Positions 9,060-17,196 of a stretch of DNA of 64,000 nt are shown here, piece by piece (the first letter of the stretch is position 1; each line of letters starts with the position of its first letter). The notes under the pieces are model-generated. The model ran no database searches, had not been told where the DNA came from, and worked only from the letters and a program-made list of their open reading frames with translations. This stretch comes from Dyadobacter sp. CY345 (GTDB lineage: Bacteria; Bacteroidota; Bacteroidia; Cytophagales; Spirosomataceae), in contig NZ_JAKFFS010000001.1 in assembly GCF_021502725.1 (NCBI RefSeq), positions 1,798,001 to 1,862,000 on the forward strand, given 5' to 3'. Both the position numbers and the translations under genes were made by a program.

Positions 9060-9270
9060 AATTTTGACAGTTTATTATATAACTGGGGAATTTATTCCCT
9101 TATAAATCAAGGATTATAGCAAATTTGATATAAGTCAATTCACTCTGTTACAAAGTTTTATAAAAGATAAAAACTGAGCCGATTTATTAGCGCTTTGGAA
9201 CGAAGTTTGTAGTAGAAGGGGAAACAACTAATATTGTTTTAATTATATTAAATATTAACTTATTAAAATT

Positions 9271-9540
9271 ATGGCCAGAGAAAGTCAACTTAACGGCCTT
9301 GATATGACAACAAGGCGAAAAACTTCAACCCGTGCGTTCGAGGATATGAAAGCTGGGAAACGAGAAGAGGTTGCCAAGATAATGAACCCAATTATTCAGG
9401 AAAGAAAATTAGAAAAAGTGGGAACAGGCAGTCGTGAAGTAAAAGTAACAAAGGAGGAGCCTTATTTTAAACCGAGGTTAACAGTGCGTGCCAGAAAAGC
9501 AGGCAGATTAAATACAGGTGTAAGTATATCTGATGAATAG
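9271..9540 (+). CDS. Small basic hypothetical protein, 89 residues
   Basis: A short Lys/Arg-rich cytosolic protein with no membrane segment. It begins MARESQLNGLDMTTRRKTS and ends with a polar GRLNTGVSISDE tail. High charge and the absence of hydrophobic core stretches suggest a nucleic-acid- or ribosome-associated protein, or an intrinsically disordered one; this is inference only. It has a poly-A-rich leader and its own strong terminator 26 bases after the stop, so it is a single-gene unit. I do not recognise the family. Confidence 0.6.
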   Translation: MARESQLNGLDMTTRRKTSTRAFEDMKAGKREEVAKIMNPIIQERKLEKVGTGSREVKVTKEEPYFKPRLTVRARKAGRLNTGVSISDE

Positions 9541-9565
9541 TTTAAATGAATAACCCAATATGCGG

Positions 9566-9600
9566 AACGAGCGGTCATGAAAATGGGCGCTCGTTTTTTT
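9566..9600 (+). terminator. Rho-independent terminator after the small basic protein
   Basis: An 8-base stem AACGAGCG / CGCTCGTT (9566-9573 with 9588-9595) and a 14-base loop are followed by a run of T. Confidence 0.8.
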
Positions 9601-9704
9601 GTTTAATAGCAAGTAAAATGATGACTAAAAAGACTTAAATTCTAATAATGAATTATCAGGGAGTGCAGTTGCGCATCGAATTGTTTAAAACCGGTTGAAC
9701 GGAT

Positions 9705-10280
9705 TTATTCAATATTTCTGATTTTTATGTTAATATCCTGAGGAGCAACTTCATCGCCACCAAAATAGGGGAGAAGTTTATAGGATATTCCTAATCCGCC
9801 CGAGCAATGACGTGGCATAATGGTCGAATTTCCATTCAAAACAAAAACGTAGGTATCGTTCAGTGTGCTAAGCTTGTAACTTGACGATTTCCCTAGTTCG
9901 ACGGTTCCTAATTCTTTCTCTTGTCGCTGGCCTGCAATATATACGTAGGCATAAATCCGTAAGGCATTTTCGCGCCAGTTCCAGCCAAAGCGGGCGCTGT
10001 TTACATGATGCTGCGTATTACAATCCGAAAATCCGAGCAGTTTATTAATGTCATGCTGATTTCCGGGATTCGCTGTCTGGTATATGCAAGTGCTGTCAAA
10101 AATTGCCTGGAATTTCAGTTCATTTCCTGTAAAAAGTCCATTGGAGTTATTATCAATTTCGTGATTTCCCTTACTTATTTTATAAGTAATATAATCGTCT
10201 CCAAAACTCGGTGTATTGCCAACCCATTGACAGGAGGACAAGCAAACCAAAAAGAAGATTACGACAAAACTTATTTTCAT
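9705..10280 (-). CDS. Hypothetical lipoprotein, 191 residues
   Basis: Signal peptide MKISFVVIFFLVCLSSC with a lipobox ending at Cys, so it is probably exported and lipidated. I took the ATG at 10280 because it begins the signal peptide; a GTG at 10301 would add seven polar residues in front. The mature part is rich in Asn, Tyr and Gly, with a segment NSARFGWNWRENALRIYAYVYIAG that looks like beta strands, as in carbohydrate-binding or jelly-roll folds. It ends in IKIRNIE. I cannot name the family or substrate. It stands alone downstream of the RlmL-like gene on the same strand. Confidence 0.65.
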   Translation of the reverse strand: MKISFVVIFFLVCLSSCQWVGNTPSFGDDYITYKISKGNHEIDNNSNGLFTGNELKFQAIFDSTCIYQTANPGNQHDINKLLGFSDCNTQHHVNSARFGWNWRENALRIYAYVYIAGQRQEKELGTVELGKSSSYKLSTLNDTYVFVLNGNSTIMPRHCSGGLGISYKLLPYFGGDEVAPQDINIKIRNIE

Positions 10281-10377
10281 TGGATCCGATTTATGGCGCA
10301 CAAAACAAAAATATGAAGTTTCCGCTTTATTGAAAACTTCATATTAACTATTGTGGAAAGTAACGTTTTAGGAATGC

Positions 10378-11565
10378 TTATATTGAATCGGGAACAACAT
10401 TTTTCACCGCACGGGTTCCTTCATACAGCTCATATTCCAATAAGCGGCAGTCGATCGTGCTGGTATAAAACTCAATTCTGCGTTTTGCTTTCAGGCCAAT
10501 TTTTTTGGCAAGATCTAGGTTTCCGGTGAAAACGTATCCAAAATAACCTTTGCATTTCTGCTTCATAAAATCACCGATCCTGGCATAGGTTTCTTCCAGT
10601 TCATCAATTTCACCAAGTCTGTCGCCATATTCCGGATTTACAAAAAAGACACCTTTTGCGCCTTCCGGAACTTCGGTATCAGCAAAATCGCAAACACCGA
10701 ATTCAATCATATCGGCTACGCCGGCAGCAATAGCGTTTTTCTTAGCATTGTTGACAGCAAGCTCACTTAGATCTGTGGCAAGAATCCGGAGTCCAGGCAC
10801 TTCCGCGATCTGATCTTCGAGTTTGTACATTTCGTTGTAATAAACCTCTTTATCATAACCCTGAATATGCATAAAAGCAAAATTGTCACGGAACAATCCC
10901 GGCCGTGTATTACTCGCAACTAAAGCAGCTTCAATCGCCAGCGTGCCCGATCCGCACATAGGATTGACAAATGGAGACTTTCTGTCCCACTGGCTCGCAA
11001 GAATTGTTGCGGAAGCCAATGCTTCGAGCATCGGAGCCCGTCCGGGTATTTTTCGATAACCGTGACGAGCAAGCGAATCGCCGGAGGTATCCATGAAAAT
11101 TTCAGCATTTTCATGTTTCCAGAAAAGATGTACAACCGCACCTGTCAATTCAGAACCTGTTGACGGGCGCGTTCCCCGTTTTTCTCTTAACCGATCCACA
11201 ACAGCATCTTTAACGCGTAGATTAGCAAACATTCCGTTATTGATCGTCGGATGCTGAACATTGCTTGTTACCGAAAAATAACCTGGATCAGGAAGAATAT
11301 TCTCCCATTCCATTTTTAGTAAATGGGTGTAAACTTCATCGGGATTATTTGCCTGAAATTTTTCCAAACTGTACAACACCTGGCTGGCGCAATACAAATT
11401 CAGGTTAAGAACAATGCAGTCGTTCATGGTTCCTTTTACGCGGACACCAGTAACAAAAGCCTCTTCGATTGTAAATCCGAGATCCTTCACTTCCTGTTCC
11501 AGATAAGGCGCAAGACGTTTATTGCAGGTAATGATAATCGAGGATTCGGTTGTATATAATGACAT
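10378..11565 (-). CDS. THUMP-domain class I SAM-dependent RNA methyltransferase (RlmL/YpsC-like)
   Basis: A 395-residue protein resembling the N-terminal half of RlmL, which makes m2G2445 in 23S rRNA. A THUMP-containing RNA-binding part occupies about residues 1-155. The Rossmann methyltransferase follows, with its SAM motif NPMCGSGTLAIEAAL near residue 200 and an adenine-pocket acidic residue in ILATDLSELA. Motif IV reads NPEYGDRLG instead of the more widespread NPPYGERL. The protein lacks the second methyltransferase half (RlmK) of E. coli RlmL, as is usual outside Gammaproteobacteria. The ATG at 11565 lies 32 bases after a TACCTTTG promoter element. The family is certain; the exact rRNA site is inferred. 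Confidence 0.85.
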   Translation of the reverse strand: MSLYTTESSIIITCNKRLAPYLEQEVKDLGFTIEEAFVTGVRVKGTMNDCIVLNLNLYCASQVLYSLEKFQANNPDEVYTHLLKMEWENILPDPGYFSVTSNVQHPTINNGMFANLRVKDAVVDRLREKRGTRPSTGSELTGAVVHLFWKHENAEIFMDTSGDSLARHGYRKIPGRAPMLEALASATILASQWDRKSPFVNPMCGSGTLAIEAALVASNTRPGLFRDNFAFMHIQGYDKEVYYNEMYKLEDQIAEVPGLRILATDLSELAVNNAKKNAIAAGVADMIEFGVCDFADTEVPEGAKGVFFVNPEYGDRLGEIDELEETYARIGDFMKQKCKGYFGYVFTGNLDLAKKIGLKAKRRIEFYTSTIDCRLLEYELYEGTRAVKNVVPDSI

Positions 11566-11596
11566 AAAACTTTGTTCAATGCTAAAAGTAAGGCCG

Positions 11597-11604
11597 CAAA
11601 GGTA
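11597..11604 (-). promoter_or_regulatory. -7 promoter element TACCTTTG upstream of the RlmL-like gene
   Basis: The minus strand carries TACCTTTG, a full TAnnTTTG match, 32 bases upstream of the ATG at 11565. No TTG is seen at the ideal -33 distance. Confidence 0.4.
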
Positions 11605-11764
11605 ACGGTTCGCCTCGGAGTTTTGATGCGTTTCGGGGAAATGTTTGGATTGAATCTTCGTGGAAAGTTACCTGATAGTCAATAATATTTCAAATTTGAA
11701 CAGTACAGCGTATGATTTCGGTAAAATTTTATCTATTTTTCCATCTGAACGAAACATTCTTCTG

Positions 11765-12343
11765 ATGACACAGGAAATTAACAATCCCTTACCAAATGCA
11801 TACGAGGCCATTGATCTGGCTACCAAAGCCTCCGGCTTTAACATGGCGTCTGATATTCAGACTTGTTCATTGCTGAAAACACTGGCCGCTTCAAAGCCAT
11901 CAGGTAGGTTTCTGGAACTCGGAACAGGTACGGGATTGTCGACCTCGTGGATTCTTGCGGGTATGGATAGAAATTCCACGCTGCTGTCAATCGATAATGA
12001 TGAGAAGTTTTTAGACATTGCCGATCGGTATTTGTCACAAGATTCTCGCCTGGCTTTGGTACTTGCGGACGGAGAAGAATGGGTAGAAAATAATCTGGAA
12101 ATGAGATTTGATTATATTTTCGCAGATACCTGGCATGGAAAATATTTGCTGCTGGATGAGGTTTTAGAAATGTTGAACAAAGGTGGAATTTATATCATCG
12201 ATGACATGATGCCGCAGCCAAACTGGCCGGAGGGACATGACCAAAAAGCAAAAAATCTGATCAAGGATTTAGAAGCGCGAAAAGATCTTGCAATAACAAA
12301 ACTGGTTTGGGCGACGGGAATCGTGATAGCTGTAAAATTATAA
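11765..12343 (+). CDS. Class I SAM-dependent O-methyltransferase-like protein
   Basis: A 192-residue methyltransferase. I chose the ATG at 11765; the frame runs back to a GTG at 11660, but that extension lacks family character. Motif I reads FLELGTGTGLSTSWILAG, motif II LLSIDNDEKFL, and the acidic motif IV FDYIFADTWHGKY; this layout is like the catechol O-methyltransferase/YrrM group (methyltransferase family 3 or 24). The metal-binding residues expected of that group are only partly clear (IDDMMPQPNW). The substrate is unknown. It is a single-gene unit closed by a shared terminator and divergent from the RlmL-like gene. Confidence 0.75.
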   Translation: MTQEINNPLPNAYEAIDLATKASGFNMASDIQTCSLLKTLAASKPSGRFLELGTGTGLSTSWILAGMDRNSTLLSIDNDEKFLDIADRYLSQDSRLALVLADGEEWVENNLEMRFDYIFADTWHGKYLLLDEVLEMLNKGGIYIIDDMMPQPNWPEGHDQKAKNLIKDLEARKDLAITKLVWATGIVIAVKL

Positions 12344-12356
12344 TCTGCTATAAAAC

Positions 12357-12398
12357 AAAAAGCCTGAGATGGATTTTATTCCGATCTCAGGCTTTTTT
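12357..12398. terminator. Bidirectional terminator
   Basis: Stem AGCCTGAGAT / ATCTCAGGCT (12361-12370 with 12384-12393), with A-run before and T-run after, between the convergent methyltransferase and the dehydrogenase gene. Confidence 0.9.
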
Positions 12399-12413
12399 CT
12401 TCAATTATTTATA

Positions 12414-14735
12414 TCACATTCCGTTCAACTCTTCAACAGTAAATGCCTTTTGACGGCTTGATAATTTCTGTCTTGCTGAGGCAACTTCCTCAGTACTGAT
12501 TTTATCGCCATTATTTCGCCAGGATTTGCGGATAAAACTAAGTAGCTGAGCTACGTCTTCACTTGGCATTTCCTTATCATATCCAATTCCGGGCATATCG
12601 CCGCTAACTTCCGGGGTTTTGTAAATATGGCCATTAACCTTCACGGGACCGGTCAACCCGAATAAGACAATTGAAATGAGTTTATTCTTATCACCCGTAA
12701 CCCACTCAGACTGGTTCAGAGGAGGGCCAAGCGACTTAACGCCGTTTCCATCCGGACCGTGACATGTTTGGCATACCGTATTAAATAATGCTGCTCCTTT
12801 TGGATAATCCTTCAATAAAACCTTTGGGTCTCTGTTGGCTTTGGTATTAGCTGCCTGAGCAATAATCTTGTCCAACTGCTTTTTTATTAACACGTTGGAG
12901 TCAGGTAAGGACGCTGCAAGTTCATTTTTGAAAACATCTTCTGTATCCTGCAAATTACTGATCACCGCGTCCGTCACATACTTGTTTCCAGGATACTTTT
13001 TAGCGACACTGACTAAAAGATTATTCGCAGCTGTGTTGTCATATGGTTTTATATAATTTGCCAAAAATGCGACATAAGGCGCTGCTAAGGTATCATTTTG
13101 AGCGATCATCTGGTTCAATGCGGAGGTATACTTGCTGGCAGTCTGCTCATTTATTAACGAAGGCAAAACAGCGAGTGCTTCCATCCGCAAAGGCCAGGCA
13201 GTTTGTTTTAACTGAGCCAATACGTCATCTGTTTTTAAGGCACCTAAACCTTCCAGAGTCCATAAAGCATGAATGGCGAGCAATTGATTTTCTGTCTGTT
13301 TCGCAGCGGATTCCAGGGCTGGTATTGCCTGTTTGAATTTTCCATCAATCAATGCATTTTGTGCGTAATCACGAACCCATCCATTTTTACTACTCAATAA
13401 TTTTACAAGACCATCAGCGTCCGTCGCCAGCGCAGGAGCCTTCGGATTAGTATTTTTTGGAACAACTTTGTAAATCCTGCCGGCAGAAAGTGGCTGTGTC
13501 AAGTCTCTTTTTCCAATTTGTCCTTTTAAATAAGGAGTAAGGTAAGTCTTGTGCTGAATGATTCCGCGGTACATGTCAACGATATACATTGCTCCGTCAG
13601 GCGCGTTATACAAACTTACCGGACGAAAACGCTCATCGGTACTTGCCAAAAACTCTTTCCCTTTATACGCCTGTGCACCTTTAACAACATACCCTTCATC
13701 GTTCAGAATGTTGCGTTTGATAAGATTGGCAGACGGTTCAGCAACAAAAACGTTTGATTCATAAGCTTTTCCAAAAATATCTCCACGATAGACGAGCGGG
13801 CTACATGCTGCGGTAAAATCCACAAGGCGAAGACTATCATCAATCACGCCTTTCATGTATGCTCTGTTCACGCCAGGAGTAGGACGAATTGGGTAAACCT
13901 TATTATTTGCGACCGACTTCTCATTAAAACCTGCCAAAATACGCTGATTTTTATTGTTGGCACCAAGGCCAGGCATGAAGAAATCACTCAACAGGTTTTG
14001 CGAATTGTTGTTGTAATACAGACGACCATAATTATCCTGAGAAATTCCCCATTGCCCGCGAAAATGCGTTTGTTCAATCAACCATTTATCACCTTTACGG
14101 CGGTAGCGTTTGCTTGATTTTGCATTGTAAATCCAGTTATCCATCGCCCGAAGCAAACCATTTGGCTGATGCTCCACATTACCTCCTTCGGTATATTTAT
14201 CGTCAACCAAAGTCTTATTAACTGGTTTATCATTTTTTATTTCGTAAAACCACAGGTTGGTCGGTTCGCCGATCAAAACACCGTTTTCTATCAGGCATAG
14301 TGCTCTTGGAAGAACAAGTGAGTCAAGAAAAACTTTACGGTCGTCCATGACGCCGTCCTTATTTTTATCTTCTAAAATGACAATCTTTCCATTAGGAATG
14401 TCCTCGCCGGTACCTATCGTATCGGGCATATAACCAGTCATTTCAATCACCCACATCCGGCCTTTGTTATCAAAAGAAAAGGCAACCGGAGTACTTATCA
14501 ATGGCTCTGACGCTACCAGCTTCACCTCAAATCCATCTTCAATCCTGATTTTTTTCATGGATTGCTCGGCCGTTAAAAACGGAGATTTGCTGAAATCAGT
14601 TTGTTCAGGTTCTGTATTCGAAACTTCTGTTGTGGAAGCTGCCGATATGGTTGTTCCACCTTGCTTATTAGACTTGCAGTAGAATAAGCTTCCGGCAAGA
14701 ACAATCAGCAAAAAGGGGTAACGTAACTTTTTCAT
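12414..14735 (-). CDS. PVC-type heme-binding dehydrogenase lipoprotein with C-terminal cytochrome c
   Basis: A 773-residue exported lipoprotein (MKKLRYPFLLIVLAGSLFYC, lipobox at the Cys). The N-terminal half (about 60-420) is a beta-propeller of the membrane-bound dehydrogenase type (EPLISTPVAFSFDNKGRMWV, PDGAMYIVDMYRGIIQH). Residues about 430-630 look like HEAT repeats (ALWTLEGLGAL, MEALAVLPSL). The C-terminal 120 residues are cytochrome c with one CXXCH heme site (CQTCHGPDG) and a later Met ligand candidate (MPGIGYDKEMP). The family is thought to oxidise sugars or related alcohols at the cell surface. It sits 90 bases after an MFS transporter on the same strand, probably one operon, so oxidation and uptake of the same compound is a reasonable inference. 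Confidence 0.82.
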   Translation of the reverse strand: MKKLRYPFLLIVLAGSLFYCKSNKQGGTTISAASTTEVSNTEPEQTDFSKSPFLTAEQSMKKIRIEDGFEVKLVASEPLISTPVAFSFDNKGRMWVIEMTGYMPDTIGTGEDIPNGKIVILEDKNKDGVMDDRKVFLDSLVLPRALCLIENGVLIGEPTNLWFYEIKNDKPVNKTLVDDKYTEGGNVEHQPNGLLRAMDNWIYNAKSSKRYRRKGDKWLIEQTHFRGQWGISQDNYGRLYYNNNSQNLLSDFFMPGLGANNKNQRILAGFNEKSVANNKVYPIRPTPGVNRAYMKGVIDDSLRLVDFTAACSPLVYRGDIFGKAYESNVFVAEPSANLIKRNILNDEGYVVKGAQAYKGKEFLASTDERFRPVSLYNAPDGAMYIVDMYRGIIQHKTYLTPYLKGQIGKRDLTQPLSAGRIYKVVPKNTNPKAPALATDADGLVKLLSSKNGWVRDYAQNALIDGKFKQAIPALESAAKQTENQLLAIHALWTLEGLGALKTDDVLAQLKQTAWPLRMEALAVLPSLINEQTASKYTSALNQMIAQNDTLAAPYVAFLANYIKPYDNTAANNLLVSVAKKYPGNKYVTDAVISNLQDTEDVFKNELAASLPDSNVLIKKQLDKIIAQAANTKANRDPKVLLKDYPKGAALFNTVCQTCHGPDGNGVKSLGPPLNQSEWVTGDKNKLISIVLFGLTGPVKVNGHIYKTPEVSGDMPGIGYDKEMPSEDVAQLLSFIRKSWRNNGDKISTEEVASARQKLSSRQKAFTVEELNGM

Positions 14736-14825
14736 TTTTAAGATTATACAGTTAATTTGCTATATGTAATGTTACAAAAAACTTACCAGAAAACAATAGT
14801 ACAAATTATTTAAAGAATAGTTCAA

Positions 14826-16127
14826 CTACAGGTCCCTCAGTGCTTCTTCAACCGATGTCATTTTCTTGGTCAGGAAATGAATACAGGTCCAGGCGATGAA
14901 ATAAGTACATCCGCAAATGATAAAAAGAATGTTGTAACCCGCTCCAATATTTCCGGCAGCTTTATAATAGTCAAGCAAAGCACCCACCAGAAGCGGGAAC
15001 AAGGTGGAGCCCATTGAACCAACAAATCCACCCATACCGACTACCGAACTTACTGCACGTTTCGGGAATAAATCAGAAACGATTGTAAAAATATTTGAGC
15101 TCCACGCCTGATGCGCAGCCGCGGCAACACTGATAATCCCGACAGCCACCCAAACATTCGTAGCATACTGAGCAAGCATGATTGGTAAAACTGCAAAAGC
15201 AACGATCAACAGCGCAACTTTTCTGGCACGCAATGGAGCCCATCCTTTTCTAATCAGATAAGATGATAAATAGCCGCCGCCGATACTACCAAATGTTGTT
15301 GCAGTGTAAACCACAACCAAATGGATACTTGGTTTTTTCAGATCAAGTGAGAATGTCGTCGCAAAGTAGGAGGGCAGCCAGAAAAGAAAAAACCACCAGA
15401 TAGGATCGGTAAGGAATTTTCCAATAATAAACACCCATGTTTGCTTTAATTTTAATAACGACGCCCACTTGATCGGTTTATCGGTGGCGGAAGTATCAGC
15501 CTCGTTATCACTATGAATATATTCGAATTCAGCAGCTGAAAGTCTTTTTTGCCTTGAAGGGATTTCGTATAGGAACCACCAGAAAATCAGCCATATAAAA
15601 CCTAATGCACCTGTGATGATAAACGCTTCCTGCCATCCATAAGCACCTAAAAGCCAGGGTACCAAAATAGGCGCGGCGACTGCTCCAATACTCGTTCCTG
15701 AATTAAAAATCCCGGTGGCCAGCGCGCGTTCCTTTTTAGGAAACCATTCCGCAACGGCCTTTACGGCCGCGGGAAAATTTCCCGCTTCGCCAAGTCCTAA
15801 AACCGCCCGGGCAGCGCCAAATCCGAAGGTACTTTTCACAAATGCATGTGCAATCGCAGCGACGCTCCAAATAATTATGGATACAGAATAACCAAGTTTT
15901 GAACCGATTTTATCAATAAAATTCCCGAAAATAATATAACCAAATGCATAACAGGCAGCGAAAATCGTGACAATATTAGCATAGTCAGACTCGGTCCAGT
16001 TAAATTCTACTTCCAGCGTGGGTTTAAGATAACCAAGTATTTGACGGTCAACATAATTAATGGTGGTTGCGAAGAAAAGCAGGGCGCAAATAACCCAGCG
16101 GTAATTACCGGTTTTTGTGTTGTCCAT
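14826..16127 (-). CDS. MFS transporter of the anion:cation symporter family (hexuronate/sugar-acid type)
   Basis: A 433-residue inner-membrane transporter with about 12 hydrophobic segments. The N-terminus (RWVICALLFFATTINYVDRQILG) and the loop AVLGLGEAGNFPAAVKAVAEWFPKKERALATGIFNSG are characteristic of ExuT/GudP-type symporters of hexuronates, hexarates and galactonate. A short charged cytoplasmic loop after TM6 (about 190-220) separates the halves. It is the first gene of a two-gene unit with the cytochrome-containing dehydrogenase. The promoter region carries a perfect LacI/cre-type operator overlapping the -33 position, so substrate-controlled repression is likely. Substrate identity is inferred from family only. 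Confidence 0.85.
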   Translation of the reverse strand: MDNTKTGNYRWVICALLFFATTINYVDRQILGYLKPTLEVEFNWTESDYANIVTIFAACYAFGYIIFGNFIDKIGSKLGYSVSIIIWSVAAIAHAFVKSTFGFGAARAVLGLGEAGNFPAAVKAVAEWFPKKERALATGIFNSGTSIGAVAAPILVPWLLGAYGWQEAFIITGALGFIWLIFWWFLYEIPSRQKRLSAAEFEYIHSDNEADTSATDKPIKWASLLKLKQTWVFIIGKFLTDPIWWFFLFWLPSYFATTFSLDLKKPSIHLVVVYTATTFGSIGGGYLSSYLIRKGWAPLRARKVALLIVAFAVLPIMLAQYATNVWVAVGIISVAAAAHQAWSSNIFTIVSDLFPKRAVSSVVGMGGFVGSMGSTLFPLLVGALLDYYKAAGNIGAGYNILFIICGCTYFIAWTCIHFLTKKMTSVEEALRDL

Positions 16128-16197
16128 GGCGCGAAATAACTGTATTTACTGGAATTATGGGGTTTGGGATAATATCTTTCTTTCAGAGTAAGACGGT

Positions 16198-16231
16198 CAA
16201 AACTAATTTCTACCCCTTATTGGTTATGCAA
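16198..16231 (-). promoter_or_regulatory. Promoter of the MFS-dehydrogenase operon
   Basis: The minus strand has TTG (16231-16229), 23 bases, then TAGTTTTG (16205-16198). This fits TTG-N17-23-TAnnTTTG at the long end of the spacing range. The MFS start codon is about 70 bases downstream. Confidence 0.45.
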
Positions 16232-16240
16232 ACGTTTTCA
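16227..16240. promoter_or_regulatory. LacI/CcpA-type operator (cre-like) overlapping the -33 region
   Basis: TGCAAACGTTTTCA matches TGNAANCGNTNNCA at every fixed position. LacI-family regulators bind such sequences with a central CG. It overlaps the -33 TTG of the MFS promoter, the right place for repression. No lacI-type gene is in the window, so the regulator would be encoded elsewhere. Confidence 0.5.
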
Positions 16241-16267
16241 TAATTCATATAAAGTTTGTTCAAAAAC

Positions 16268-16312
16268 ACAGAAACCTATCGCTGGGATATCATCCTCGCG
16301 ATAGGTTTCTGT
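16268..16312. terminator. Strong hairpin terminator downstream of surE
   Basis: A 15-base perfect stem (16268-16282 with 16298-16312; AGAAACCTATCGC / GCGATAGGTTTCT core) and a 15-base loop. The T-run is strong on the plus side (ATTTTTTT) and shorter on the minus side (GTTTTTG), where surE transcription would end. Confidence 0.75.
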
Positions 16313-16375
16313 ATTTTTTTGCTGTAATCTACTACGTGTGGTAGCAAATTAAATTGACAAATTATCGGTTGATCA

Positions 16376-17113
16376 CTAAGATATCGGATACTTTAACTGC
16401 GCTTTTACCAGTTCAGCTTCGTTAGTAAGGTCGAGTCTCAGAGGTGTTATTGAAACAAAATCGTTTTCAATCGCCCATCGGTCTGACCCTTCCTCAGCGG
16501 CTTCAAGCGGAACGACTGTAAACCAGTAACTTTTCCTTCCCATAGGATCCAGAGCCGGAACAATTTTATTATCATATAACCTCACCGATTGTCTGGTCCA
16601 GCGCACGCCTTTTGGGTTTTTGGGAAAGTTCACATTAATCAGGTTCAGATCAGGATTTTTAAGCAAAATATCGAGTGCCTTTTCCACAAACGGATCGAGC
16701 AGATCAAAGTCAGGTTCTGTGTCGCCAACCGGAGTGCTTAGCGCGATACCTTTCATGCCGAACAAAACTGCCTGCTTTGCTGCCGCTAATGTCCCTGAAT
16801 GCCACATAGCGTTCCCCAGGTTTGGTCCCATGTTGATGCCGGATAGTACAACATCGGTTTTTTCCCATAAGTGCTGTCCCAAGGCAACGCAGTCGGCCGG
16901 CGTACCATTTACCCGATAAGCATCAATACCATCAAAAGCAATCGGCGATTTTTTATAGGAAAGCGGTCGCGAGGCCGTAATGGCATGACCCATAGAGGAT
17001 TGTTCCACGTCAGGCGCGACTACCCTCACTTCACCAAACCGTGAAGCAATTTTTGCCAGGGCCGCAATTCCCGGGCTATATATCCCGTCATCATTTGTCA
17101 CCAGAATTCTCAT
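16376..17113 (-). CDS. surE: 5'/3'-nucleotidase SurE
   Basis: A 245-residue SurE phosphatase that removes phosphate from nucleoside 5'- and 3'-monophosphates. The N-terminal MRILVTNDDGIYSPGI supplies the metal-binding Asp pair D8/D9. The serine ligand is in APDVEQSSMGHAIT, and the Asn ligand is in the SGINMGPNLG motif. A family-typical SGTLAAAKQAVLFG stretch follows. Length is normal for the family. It is divergent from the lipid kinase and ends in front of a strong hairpin. ATG at 17113. Confidence 0.95.
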   Translation of the reverse strand: MRILVTNDDGIYSPGIAALAKIASRFGEVRVVAPDVEQSSMGHAITASRPLSYKKSPIAFDGIDAYRVNGTPADCVALGQHLWEKTDVVLSGINMGPNLGNAMWHSGTLAAAKQAVLFGMKGIALSTPVGDTEPDFDLLDPFVEKALDILLKNPDLNLINVNFPKNPKGVRWTRQSVRLYDNKIVPALDPMGRKSYWFTVVPLEAAEEGSDRWAIENDFVSITPLRLDLTNEAELVKAQLKYPIS

Positions 17114-17196
17114 AAGCGTAAGATTTTTTCTTTTTGGGTTAAAAAAATGGTGCCTGGTCTATTTTTTTTAGGATTGTTTTGACTTAAATTTTAGCT

